Source: Larix kaempferi
Lineage: Eukaryota; Streptophyta; Pinopsida; Pinales; Pinaceae
NCBI GenBank assembly: GCA_027924585.1
Contig: BSBM01000372.1
Span: 9,097,001 to 9,161,000 of the forward strand
Direction of reading: 5' to 3'
Length of the DNA stretch: 64,000 nt
The translations under genes and the position numbers were made by a program. A model generated the notes under the pieces. The model was given only the letters and a program-made list of their open reading frames with translations, ran no database searches and was not told the origin of the DNA. This document shows, in pieces, positions 10,502 through 21,339 of the stretch (positions are counted from its first letter, which is position 1; the number at the start of each line of letters is the position of its first letter).

Positions 10502-10607
10502 AAATATTAAAATGAACTAATTCATTATAAGATATCATGGCATGGATGAGAGGTTGAAAGAGGAAATATTAAAATGAACTAATTCATTAGAAGATATCAT
10601 GGCATGT
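10502..10607. repeat. Direct repeat, period 62
   Basis: The 44 bp blocks 10502-10545 and 10564-10607 (AAATATTAAAATGAACTAAT..GGCATG) match with two substitutions. Confidence 0.8.
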
Positions 10608-10698
10608 GGCATGTACGAGTTCAAAGGGTTTTTTAATTTGTAATTGAAATATATATTTGAAACTATGTTTTCTAAAGAAAATTTCAGGGTAAATTTCA

Positions 10699-10798
10699 AC
10701 ATACACTTTCCTATGTTCGTGAATGACATCTCTAGTAAACTTGTCGGCAATATACACTTTCCTATGTTCGTGGATGACATCTCTAGTAAACTTGTCGG
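10699..10798. repeat. 50 bp tandem duplication with a third diverged copy
   Basis: Units 10699-10748 and 10749-10798 are nearly identical (CTATGTTCGTGGATGACATC..CTTGTCGGCAA). A more diverged third copy, with its downstream flank (cacaactagccaaat.cccaacaac), recurs at 10915-10997. On the minus strand the two units form a repeated open frame (ADKFTRDVIHEHRKVY twice), but I do not regard this as evidence of a gene. Confidence 0.8.
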
Positions 10799-10886
10799 CA
10801 AAGATTAGTGCACCTCACAACTAGCCAAATACCCAACAACTGGTTGAGCTAATCTCTTGCAACAACTGGTGGGCAACAACTATTGA

Positions 10887-11112
10887 GCTATATATATATA
10901 TATATATATATTAACACTTATGTTTGTGGATGACATCCCTAGTAAACTTGTCATCATAGACTAGTGTGTCTCACAACTAGCCAAATGCCCAACAACATTG
11001 GCAACTTGTTGAGCTAATATATATAACTCCAAGAGATTAGCTCAACCAATTGTTGTCAATGTTATTGGGCATTTGGCTACTTCTGTGCCTATATATATAT
11101 ATATATATATAT
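10887..11112. repeat. AT microsatellites around an inverted repeat
   Basis: Two (AT)n runs, about 10890-10911 and 11090-11112, bracket an inverted repeat. The block reading ccaaatgcccaacaacattggcaact.gttgagct at 10979-11015 returns reverse-complemented at about 11036-11080. The arms are imperfect and the centre is short and AT-rich, so the segment can form a cruciform. Confidence 0.6.
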
Positions 11113-11467
11113 GGTTGCACATTAGCCATACCTACCACATTTGGATTACTAGGCAATAATGGAGTGCCTTTATGATGTGGTCACTCATTATTTGTGTGGT
11201 CCCCAATCAACAAGCAAGAAGCACAAAAGAAAGGTTGAGTTCAAATGGTGATTTTCAAGTTAGCTGTCGAAGAGTTACCCACTTAATGAGATATACATCT
11301 TTTGAGCTATAAATAGGATTGGGCATTTATCATCTCTCCTTAATAATTGCTTCCCCCTTGCCTAGTGGGAAGTATAGTCCAATTTTGTGTTTAAAACTAA
11401 GATCAATTGATCAAAATTCTACCATCAATGTCATAAAATTCTGTCACGAGGTCTGCCAATTGACCTA

Positions 11468-11647
11468 AACCAGCATAGATCCATCTTAAACCTGGATCTA
11501 TTAAGCATCAAGAGGGATCCAATTTCTTGAGGTGTAATTTTATTTTATCTTAATTTTCTTACACATCAAGAAAATTTTTACCCCTCTAGAAATTGGATCC
11601 CTCTTGGTGCTCAATAGATTTGGGTTTAAGATGAATCAATGTTGTTT
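11468..11647. repeat. Foldback (MITE-like) element, copy 2
   Basis: Same family as 1177-1355: starts AACCAGCATAGATCCATC, has the same internal blocks (aagcatcaagagg..ttcttgaggtgtaattt) and ends with the reverse-complement arm. The copies differ at many positions but keep the hairpin, as expected if each was inserted as a palindrome. No coding sequence. No clear target duplication. Confidence 0.8.
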
Positions 11648-12156
11648 ATATTTTGTGAAGAACCTGCAACAATTAATTAATGAGAATACGCGAGATAACA
11701 GAAATAACAGAACTCAAAATCGCTTTTATTGATCGCAGGCCACTTCGAGGGGGCAACCTCCTTTGAGCGAGCTCAATACAAATAACTTCGCAGTACCTTC
11801 ATTGGTCTCAACACAAACTTATATACTAAGTCTAGGCGTCGATACCATGTGTCAATACAAACCATGGGCCAATACAAACTATGGATCAACAATTACTACG
11901 GGACGACTTACAAAGCATATGCGTCCAACAACAATAAGACAAACTATGGATCAACAAATACTACGGGATGACTTATAAAGCATATGCGTCCAACAACAAT
12001 ATACTAACAAAGTAAATAGAAGGGTTGACATGGGTTCCTAACATATTTTTTTATTAAGAACCAACATGAAAATTTTTAATTACTTTTTATTTTTAAGAAG
12101 TTATGAGTTGACATGAGAACGTTACGTTACGTAATGTGACAAATATGAGAACATCT
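11648..12156 (-). repeat. Probable Copia LTR remnant (element H)
   Basis: The segment ends ..ATATGAGAACA directly before TCTCCCCCATATTGGG, which on the minus strand is a polypurine tract followed by TGTT, as at 1495. The stretch is rich in direct repeats, including two units of about 62 bp at 11875-12000 (ACAAACTATGGATCAACAA..CGTCCAACAACAATA). Its left boundary is uncertain. The matching second LTR was not found, and Copia A is inserted a few hundred bases to the right, so H is broken or incomplete. Confidence 0.4.
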
Positions 12157-12496
12157 CCCCCATATTGGGTTGTAAGCACCTTGCTACTCTCGGTGCAATT
12201 ACACAACACTTGCTTAACTAGAAACTCCAAGCACTTAGTATAAATGTAGTATTTAATAGTTAACCCCTAGTGCACCTAACAAAATAGGTTATTATGCTTA
12301 ATTTATTGAGCTACAATTGAGTACAAAAGATAATTAGGAAACAATTTAGAAATAGAGAATGCATGTATGATAGAAAAAGGCCATTTGCTTGAATAACTAG
12401 TTACATAACACATTAATATCTAGGGTTGGCTAGAAAATGTAAACTCTGTAGAAGAGGAGAAATACAAGAATTCAGTTAATCCTAAGGAGATGGTGC
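12157..12496. other. Short internal remnant between LTR-like H and Copia A
   Basis: Begins with the minus-strand polypurine tract at 12157 and is otherwise AT-rich without a recognised frame. It is interrupted by Copia A at 12497. Confidence 0.35.
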
Positions 12497-12949
12497 TGTT
12501 TGGGTACACAGGGTACTCCCAAAAGACCGAACACCTAGAGCAACCACTTCACACAAACATATCACAGATCAACACATCGATGTTTTGACGTGGTTTAAAC
12601 CCTCGAGAGGGAAACACTCCACGGCCTCGGCCAAATAGCTTCTATGGAGCAATTTATTATGCAAAAGAAGGAAAGTTACAAATGAGCTTCTCATAATCGA
12701 TCAACTAGATAATGACCCTCCATGCTCTTTAAATAGAGATCATGGACCAATAGGGTGTTAAGCCACAGATCAAGGGTTGGTATGATCTAATAAGAGAAGT
12801 TGAGCCGTCGGATCACTCTATGTCTAGAACATATTGTGACCTTCGGATTTAAATATTTACAAATGCATACTAAAGAAACACAATTTACCTAACGGATCTA
12901 TTACACAAGTTGATATTAACTAACTCCTAAGTGTCTAAATATTCTAACA
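12497..12949 (-). repeat. Copia A 3' LTR
   Basis: Starts TGTTTGGGTACAC and ends CTAACA on the plus strand. It is followed at 12950 by TCTCCCCTTAAG, the complement of the polypurine tract. The minus strand contains a TATA-like tttaaag near the centre. Confidence 0.92.
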
Positions 12950-12987
12950 TCTCCCCTTAAGAACAACTTGGAATAAGATTGAAGGAT

Positions 12988-14583
12988 TTACAAAAGTGAC
13001 ACTATTAGGAGAAGGAAGTTGGCATTAGAGCCTATCCCCCCCTTAATGACAAGTTCTTGAACACCTAACATAGATCGAAGTTTAGAAAACTTCGTTTCTG
13101 TAAGAGACTTGGTGAAGACGTCTGCAACTTGATCATCTGTAGGGCAAAAGAGCACTTCAAGAACATGATCATGAACAAGATTTTTTATGAAGTGCATATG
13201 TAGCTCAATGTGTTTGCTGCGTTGATGTAGAACTGGATCTTTGGCGAGCTTAATGGCACTTTGATTGTCGCACCAAAGTGGAGTAGGCTGCTGCTGCTCG
13301 AATCCAAACTCTGAAAGGATCTGTCGAAGCCATAAAGCTTCCTGACTGGCATTAACTGCGGCTCGATATTCTGCCTCTGCTGAAGAAAGAGCAAGAGCTT
13401 GTTGTTTCTTACAAGCCCAAGTGATAGGTCCAAATCCCAGACTGAAAACATAACCTGCAGTAGACTTTCGATCATCAGAATCGTCGGCCCAAAATGAATA
13501 AGTGAAACCAATCAACAAAGGTTCTCCCCCTGTACTGTAATGAATCCCGAACTGAATTGTACCTCGAATATATCGAAGTATTCTTAGCTGCTTTCCAATG
13601 ACTTCCATGAGGTGTTTGCATACAATGGGCAACACGACCAACGACAAAGGAAAGGTCAGGACAAGAATGAGTCAAGTATAAGAGACTACCAACAAGCTGA
13701 CGATACAAGGTGGCATCTACTTCAGGTGAAGGACAAGTGGCAGAAAGTTTGACTCCAAACTGGAAGGGAGAGGGGGTTGGTTTACAATCGTCCATGTGAA
13801 AGCAACGAAGAAGGTCACAAGCATACTTAGACTGAGAAAGAAAGATTCCTTCTTTGGTTTGCAGGACTTGAAGACCAAGAAAATAATACAAATGTCCTAA
13901 GTCTGACATTTCAAAATTTTGCTTAAGATTGGATTTCACATGGGTTATAAACTTAGGGTCACTACTAGTAAGAATAAGGTCATCAACATATAGAACAAGT
14001 ATGATGAGATGGGTTCCTACTTTCTTGGTATATGCATTGGTGTTAGAATGACATCTAGAAAAACGAGTGTCGAGGAGAAAGCTATCCATTTTGGCATACC
14101 AAGCTCTAGGAGCTTGCTTAAGGCCATATAAGGATTTCTTAAGGCGACAGAGTTATTCTGAACATATCCAGGAGGTTGTTCCATGTAAATTTCCTCCTGT
14201 AAATCACTATGTAAGAAGGTAGACTTGACATCTATTTGATGGACTTCCCAGTTATGTAAGGCTGCAAGGGAAAGAACAAGGTGGATGGAGTTCATTTTTG
14301 CAACAGGAGCAAAGGCTTCATTGTAGTCAATCCCTTCAACTTGTGAAAAACCATTGGCAACTAACCTTGGCTTAAGTCGTTCAACACTTCCATTTTATGC
14401 ATACTTAGTTCTATAGACCCATTTACATCTGACAAGTTTTCTTCCTTTTGGAAGAGGTACACGATCCCAAGTATCGTTCGCCATTAAGGAATGATATTCT
14501 TCATCCATAGCTGCATCCCAATCTGGATTTCCTGAAGCTTCTGCAAAAGTTTCTGGATCATGATTCTCGGAAACTTGAGCCAA
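12988..14583 (-). pseudogene. Copia A reverse transcriptase and RNase H (frame-broken)
   Basis: Overlapping minus-strand frames cover the second half of pol. From 14583 comes the pre-RT linker (WDAAMDEEYHSLMANDTWDR), then after a stop the RT palm (WEVHQIDVKSTFLHSDLQEE), the YVDD catalytic motif in LVLYVDDLILTSSD, and the FVVGRVAHCMQTP region. A frameshift near 13500-13640 leads into RNase H with DDSDDRKSTAGYVFS, LSSAEAEYRAAV and WCDNQSAIKLAKDP, ending near VADVFTKSLTETKFSKLR. The domains copy genomic RNA into DNA and remove the RNA strand. At least three breaks, including a stop near 14396, prevent a full product. Confidence 0.9.
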
Positions 14584-14599
14584 AAGAGAAGAGGCTCGC

Positions 14600-15611
14600 T
14601 GAAACTGAGAACGTGTTCGACGTTGATCTTTAGGATCAACGACAAGATCACCAACTGCTTCACATGATTAACTATGTAATTTGTACAATTTATGGCTTCA
14701 GCCCAAAATTGAAGACTTAGTCCCTTAGATTGGATTATAGAATTAGCCATTTCTTTTAAAGTGTGGTTCTTTCGTTCAACTACACCATTTTGTTGTGGTG
14801 TATATGGAACAGTGTGTTGTTGAATTCCTTGTTTAGTGCAGAAAGTAGTGAATTTTTTGTTAACATATTCTCCTCCATTGTCGGATCTTAACTTACTGAT
14901 TTGATGACCAGATTGTTTTTCAACAAGGGCCTTGTAGGCCAAGAACATGTTAAATACTTCGCTCTTAAGTTTTAGGAAATAAACCCAAGTGCGTTTGGAG
15001 TAATCATTAATGAAAGTGAAGAAGTATTTGAAACCAGAAAAGGAAGCAGATGGAAGAGGACCACACAAGTCATTATGCACAAGCTCCAAGGGAACCGAGG
15101 TGTGTCAAGAGGCACGTTTGTCAAAACTGTTCTGATGATGTTTTCCGAGTACACAACCAGAACAAACACCATCCCTGCAAGATACCATCGGAAGACCTGT
15201 CACCATATTGTCTTTACATAGTTGTTGCAATGAACGATAATTTAAGTGACCAAATCGCTCATGCCAAAGTTTGCTCAAGTTATCACTATGAGCAACAAAA
15301 ATTGAAGGAAAAGGTGATGACCTAAAGTTGTTAAATTTGTACAACTTGGTAATATCATCAACAATTCCAGTAGTTAGGACATGTTGAGGATCTTTAAAAT
15401 CCTTGATTACAACTTGGTGAGGTGTAAACGTCATTGTTTTACCTTCACCAGAATGAGTGATTGGATAGACTGATAACAAATTGCAGGAAATTCTTGGAAC
15501 ACATAGTACATCACTAAAATGACCATTATCTACTGAAACTGTTTCAGATCCTACAACACTTAGAGATCTATCATCACTAACAAATATTTGTTTTGTGTTA
15601 CATTCATGCAT
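14600..15611 (-). pseudogene. Copia A GAG-pre-integrase and integrase (3' part deleted)
   Basis: 15611-15105 encodes the GAG-pre-integrase zinc-binding domain (LWHERFGHLNYRSLQQL, then CSGCVLGKHH). After a frame change, 15089 downward gives the integrase core with the DDE triad visible as HNDLCGP, RSDNGGEY and TPQQNGVVERKN. After NCTNYIVNH the normal C-terminal half of integrase is missing, and within a few dozen codons the frame reaches the pre-RT linker, so several hundred bases have been deleted. The enzyme would join element DNA to the host chromosome; this copy cannot. Confidence 0.88.
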
Positions 15612-16640
15612 AGTAGAAAAAATGGCTCAATCCTTAGCCATATGATAAGATGCTCCAGAATCAATAAGCCATTCATTTGAAGTAGAAGAAGAAGATGCAG
15701 TATAAGAATAACCAGAAGCACAAAATGCATGTCCATGAGAGTTAGATTATGAAGGTGAATCTAGGCTGATGTGGTGCTTCTTCATTGTTGCTTCCAAGGC
15801 TGCCATCTTCTTGAAACACTTAGATTCATCATGATTATCTTTCCTGCAATAGTTGCAATGACGCTTAATCTTCTTTCCTTTTGGCTTGGATCCTTTGTCA
15901 TTTTTTAAAGGAGCTGACTGAGAGGGTTTGGGACCCTTGTTTGACTTATTATTGCGAAAATTTTGTTTCTTGGGAGGCTTGGACTTTTCTTTCTATTGGG
16001 ACAATAAGGATTTCCCAGATGTCTCTGCATTGTTGATTATTCCAAGATAGATGAGTTTATCTTGCTCTCTAATCAGGGAATCACAAAACGATTCAAGACT
16101 AGGCTCTTGATAGCTAGCTGCAGTCAAATATTCTTTCATGGAGTAAAATGTAGATACAAAAACAGAGTATGCAGGTCCAAGTTTTGAAAGAATATGCTAA
16201 ATGTATTGTTTGTCTTCCTTCTTAATCTTGCATTCTTCACATAAGAGTTTAAGAGTTTTGTACTTAGATAAATAATCTTGAATGCATGAAAAATCACTTG
16301 GATTTAAATAAATCAACTCATTTTTGAGTTAATGACCTCAAATTTTATTGTGTTTACCAAACACAGATTCCAACTTGTCCCAAGCAGTATCAGGTTCATC
16401 AATTCCAAATATGTGGAATCGCAAATCAGTAGAGATTGACATTCCAATCAATCCATGAGCTTCGTCACATCTATTTGCCCATTTTATTTTCTTATCATCA
16501 TCAGTGGGTTCTGTTTCTTTCACTGAGGTAATTCTGAAAAGTCTCCTACTTCGTAAAACATCCTCCATACGAGATTTCCATGAGAAATAGTTGGAACTGG
16601 TAAGTAGAATATCACAAGGGGTGACCATTTTGTAAAATTA
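15612..16640 (-). pseudogene. Copia A gag, zinc knuckle and protease remnants
   Basis: 16628-16338 encodes a gag N-terminal segment (ILLTSSNYFSWKSRMEDVLR ... DTAWDKLESVFGKHNK), typical of Copia gag proteins that begin with an SSNY.SW.. motif. At about 15870-15835 a CX2CX4HX4C zinc knuckle is readable (CNYCRKDNHDESKC). At about 15665 the protease signature DSGASYHM occurs, followed by a stop. The intervening frame is broken at several places. Confidence 0.82.
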
Positions 16641-17176
16641 ATAGCTGTAAAAACATAAACTATTAGTCTTGATGCGAAGAGCTCGAAAAAATAAGCGGTT
16701 TAAAAAAAAACGGCATTGAAAACTGATTTCATATGATGAAGTTATGCTTGAACAAAGAAAATGTTGAAGATGTCCCCAATAGTGACGTGGCAGATAGAGA
16801 ATGTCCAGCTAAAAAAAAGAACTCCCATTTTCCCAAGATGAACCTTTGAAAATCACTTTATAGAAAAATTGCTTTAAGCGAATCATTTTTGTAAAATAAG
16901 TGATTTTCACTTTTACAATGATGTTACTTTAAATAGTGTAGCGAAAAAAAATAACTTAAGTGACTCACTTTTTATTTTTATTTTTATTATTTAAGTGAGA
17001 TGCACTTTTACAATAAAGTAACTTAAAATTCGAAATTGCATGCACTTTTTTTTAAAAGTAACTTAATAAGACTTGAACTCAAGACCTATTAAGGAATAAA
17101 GTAACTTTGAACCAAGTGAGCTAAAGTTAAAATGTACGTAAAAGAAGGGAAGGAGGAAGGTTTTTTTTTTTTACTC

Positions 17177-17548
17177 TTTTCTCTCAGTTTCCGTGCTTGC
17201 CTCTTTTCCTGCAAATCACACCACAAACTGAAAGAAAATAAACTTTTCCACACTTTTGGAGTTAGATCTTGTTAGCTTTTCCAGAAAGTTTACGTTTTCT
17301 CTCAGTTTCCGTGATTGCCTCTTTTCCTGCAAATCACACCACAAACTGAAAGAAAATAAACTTTTCCACACTTTTGGAGTTAGATCTCGTTAGCTTTTCC
17401 AGGAAGTTTACGTTTTCTCTTTGTTTCTGATTTGCCGAGATCGCACAAGGTGCACGGCAAAAAGCATATGCAGTCGAGAAAAACCCTTTCCCTTTCTGTT
17501 TTTGATTAGTCGAGATTGCACAAGGTGCACGACAAAGAGCATACGCAG
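17177..17548 (-). repeat. Tandem repeats in the Copia A leader
   Basis: Two 118 bp units, 17177-17294 and 17295-17412, are almost identical, and a third begins at 17413 and diverges. A separate pair of about 45 bp units with GCACAAGGTGCACG at the core lies at 17431-17474 and 17500-17548. All lie between the primer site and gag, that is, in the untranslated leader. Confidence 0.85.
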
Positions 17549-17863
17549 ACAGGGAAAGCAACAATTCGAAACTAAAAAATCTAATAATAAAAACTGATAA
17601 AATATGAGATATTTTTTAAAATAATAAAAAACGTCACTGTAACATTATACCTTCAGATCTGATGAAATATGCGTTTTTGAAGCAACCGAAAACTGTTTTC
17701 GATCAAACGAAAACTATTTCCCAACGAAAACGGTGCTCTGGACGCAATGGAACACCTCCCACAGCCCATAAATGCACATAAATTCTAGAACCATAAACTC
17801 TTTCAAGTTTCGGCAACACCAGTTCAAAATCTAGATCATAACCGGAAGCGGCTCTTCATAAAA

Positions 17864-17875
17864 GCTTTGATACCG
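17864..17875 (-). other. Copia A primer binding site
   Basis: On the minus strand, CGGTATCAAAGC directly follows the 5' LTR. It matches the initiator methionine tRNA 3' end complement (TGGTATCAGAGC) at 10 of 12 positions. Confidence 0.85.
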
Positions 17876-18325
17876 TGTTCGGGTACACATGGTACTCCCA
17901 AAAGACCGAACACCTAGAGCAACCACTTCACACAAATAGATCACAGATCAACACACCAATGTTTTGATGTGGTTTAAACCCTCGGGAGGGAAACACTCCA
18001 CGACCCTGACCAAATAGTTTCTACGGAGCAATTTATTATGCAAAAGAAAGAAAGTTACAAATGAGCTTCTCATAATCGATCAACTAAACAATGACACTCC
18101 ATGCTCTTTAAATAGAGATCATGGACCAATCGGGTGTTAAGCCACAGATCAAGGGTTGGTATGATCTAAGAGAAGTTGAGCCGTCGGATCACTCTATGTG
18201 TAGAACATATCGTGACCGTCGGATTTAAATATTTACAAATGCATACTAAAGAAACACACTTTACCTAACGGATCTATTACACAAGTTGATCTTAACTAAC
18301 TTCTAAGTGTCTAAATATCCTAACA
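17876..18325 (-). repeat. Copia A 5' LTR
   Basis: Starts TGTTCGGGTACAC and ends CTAACA. About 94 percent identical to 12497-12949 by eye, with a 3 bp deletion. Confidence 0.92.
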
Positions 18326-20520
18326 TGTGCTTGCAAAAGAAACAATAGAAGGTTTGGTTTTATTTTGCTATCTTCCTCTAGGCTATAGAACGATGGTCCC
18401 ATATCAATATTACCCCTGCCAACCATGATAATATCTGGATGCCGCCCTTTTCAGTTTGTAGTGGGTGCCTCTATGTGGATTTTTTCTTTTGTAATCCATT
18501 CTTCTTCACTTGAGACATGAGGTAGAGAGAAGTCAAGAATGAAAACTAGATAACCAATGAATAAATTAGTGAATAAAAACATAGAGCAAGAATATGTAAC
18601 AAATACAACAAATCTGGATGCTCATGAATAATGTATTAAAAATGAAAAATTGATTTAATAGTCAAGGTCACATTATTTTATTTAATTGGTCAGAAGAGAA
18701 GAAATGTGAAAGAGAAAATTAATGGACGAAGATATTTTGAAGCTAAAGTGAATTGATTTGTACCTACATGATTCTATTGAATTCATTCATTCTTTGGCAA
18801 TGGTAGCAACAAGATGATACTCCAACATGCAAAAGGAAACAAACGAACCCAATCCTTATTCCGCTACTGCTATAGTGGATATATGGTGAATGGCTTGGCT
18901 TGTGCCATCAAGAGAACCATAATCTTTTGCCCTTTTGGTCATTGCTTCACCATGGCTTGAATATAGTTTTATATGCTTTCAAGTTTGTTTTCAAGGTTTT
19001 TCTCTCTGTGATGGTAACAATGAATACACAAAACAACCATAGGTATAGACATGTACATTCCCAAATCAAGGCCAGAGTTAATGAATGAAGAATTAATATG
19101 TATGTAACAATTAGTTTTCCACTTCAATCTAAATTTTGTACTAGAATCTACAAATGCTTTACAACAATGTCTCATTTACTTTGACAATACAAGGTTTGCT
19201 TTGTTGCCCTACTTTCAAATCTAGTACATCTATAATTGTTAGCAAAAATTGTGGCAAACTTATATATAGGTATTCCTTATTGATAATTGAAATGGATGTC
19301 CAAGGTTCAACACAAAAAACACTCTTGTATTGTTTGTCAAGAGGAAAAGGGAAATGGAGCCTAGGTTGATTTAAGTCCTAAATCCAATATTCAAAGAGAT
19401 GATTTGTTTGGAAAATTAGTGAATCTGTTGCATCTTACAAGTACTAGGTCTTTTCAATTGTTTGCAAAATAAGTTTTAAAAGTTCTCTAGGTTAGTGAAA
19501 TTATTTACGCATTCAAGGTGTTATTATTAATTTGATGCTAAGCTACAAATCGAGAAGTAATATAAAGAAATATAGATAGAAACATAAGCCATTGTCAAAG
19601 CATGTAAAAAAAGCTATCGAAGACAAAGTTGTACAAGCTTAACCAAAGAAAATTAATCAATAGATTAAAGAAGCAAAATAGTGGAAAATATTCAGATATA
19701 AAGTATAGAGAAAAAATACGCATGCCCCCAAATATAACTTTTATTAAAATGTTGGGTAGCCCAATATGATAACCTAATTGATAGGGTTGATAATTGGTTA
19801 GACTCCCATTGATTAGGATGTTTTGGAATGATATGCTACTCATAACAACATTCAATTAGGTGGTATAAGCCTTAGAGGTTGAAGCCCTTAAAAGAATCTA
19901 TACCCATATTACTTGAAAGGAATATGCATACATAGACTTGTTATTATTCTAGAATTGAACATAAATTTATAACCACAAATACAGTTAAACAAATGTGAAT
20001 TTAGAGAGAAAGTGTACTTATTCACCCTAATGATTGACCATGCCATCAAATCATGGTTTCAAATGTGCTCGTACATGTTGCTAGATCTAGATTGCTAGGA
20101 TGGTACATGTTCCCTTGCCTAAAATCATGAGAGATCAACTTCATCAAGCATAGCATAGATATGCTTAAAATCACCCCCCCAAAAAATTCAAAATCTCAGG
20201 ACCGACATTGGAATAACAACCATGAAATGCTGCCATAGGCCAATTATGGTCTTTCATCACCACCTAGTTAAGGACTCGATACTTGTCAAAGATGTTTGTA
20301 GAACCATTACCCAATTCTGCTTGTAACCTTTTGCTGGAATTCTTAATGATACTGAGAGGGGGAGGGATGGATCAGTATCATGCGTAGATTAAGCAATATT
20401 TCACTTTAAAAACATACACCAATTGCTATTTAAAATTACATCAATAAAAACCAACTGCGTGCAAAAGATTTGAATAGAATTATATATATATATGTATGAA
20501 AATGAAATTACATATAAAGA
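18326..20520. other. Intergenic DNA, nothing recognised
   Basis: Low-complexity AT-rich sequence with no recognisable frame. It may be the remainder of the older sequence into which Copia A inserted. Confidence 0.4.
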
Positions 20521-20760
20521 TGGGAGACACCAATCTCCAATGATGTGAGCACCAACTCACTCAGACACTAATATAATTGGGATACCAATCCCACATGCAA
20601 GCACCAACACGTAGACTACAGGATCCAACCTATGAGGACACCAATCCTCCGTGCAAGCACCAACTTGCTGATGTATGCTTCAACTTGTGAGGACACCAAT
20701 CCTCTGTGCAAGCACTAACTTGGTGTGTTCAGGCACCAACCTGAGAGGATAATGCAATCT
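20521..20760. repeat. Degenerate minisatellite
   Basis: About four imperfect units sharing GACACCAATCCTC and GTGCAAGCACCAACTTG. Spacing is irregular. Noncoding. Confidence 0.75.
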
Positions 20761-21339
20761 CCTTTCCTTTCCCCATCCTACCACCCAAAGATATAGATAT
20801 TGTTGTACTTCTATCACATAGTATTCAGATTTGTGTGCACAGTTCACACTATGTTCTGCACTCTGCTTCACTTCCTATTGCGTGCACTATTAACTTACTT
20901 GGCCTCGATTCTGCTTATAGCTTCGTGTATCTGCTACTGTTCTGCTTGTTGTTATGATCCTGCACACTTCTTAGATTTGTACACTACTACAGTTCCGCTC
21001 TCTGCTTTGATAATCTTCTACGCAATCAGGTATGTGCATTTACTATGCACTCAGATGTGCGCACTTAGCACAAATCATCCTTCCTTCCCAAGCCCCATAA
21101 ATTCATCTTCTACTTGAAATTGGCACACTTACTCATAGCTCCATACTACTTGGATGGATACCTGAATAGATTGATCACTCCCTTTATTTATACGAGTATT
21201 GAGTCACTTCTTAGGCCGAAAAAATATTGTATAGTAAGGTCATCTCATCATGTTGATTGTACTCCTTGTCTTATGGCACAGTGGCCTTAACATGATGGCG
21301 GAAGTGCCAATTAGATGACTTAACGTGATGGCGGAAGTC
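20761..21339 (-). other. Unresolved, possible minus-strand LTR
   Basis: No coding content is accepted here, although a plus-strand chance frame of 105 codons exists. On the minus strand CGTATAAATAAAGGGAGTG near 21180-21200 looks like an LTR promoter. Together with the CCCCCT tracts at 22700-22860 this may be part of an older minus-strand element, but no boundary can be drawn. Confidence 0.25.

Larger units (their letters stand above)
12497..18325 (-). mobile_element. Copia LTR retrotransposon A
   Basis: A minus-strand element bounded by LTRs 12497-12949 and 17876-18325 (453 and 450 bp, both TG..CA). By eye the LTRs differ at about 26 sites and one 3 bp gap, roughly 6 percent. Inside, in element order, lie a primer site, a leader with tandem repeats, gag, a zinc knuckle, protease, integrase, reverse transcriptase, RNase H and a polypurine tract: the Copia order. 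The flanks give ggtgc and tgtgc, a five-base target duplication with one mismatch. Many stops and frameshifts, plus a deletion between integrase and reverse transcriptase, make it nonautonomous. Confidence 0.93.

Noticed and set aside
10535-10801. 88-codon minus-strand frame with repeated PTSLLEMS
   Set aside because: Open only because of the 50 bp tandem duplication.
20800-21117. 105-codon plus-strand frame rich in Leu, Tyr and Cys
   Set aside because: No recognisable motif, membrane-like by composition only; the neighbouring minisatellite and AT content favour chance.
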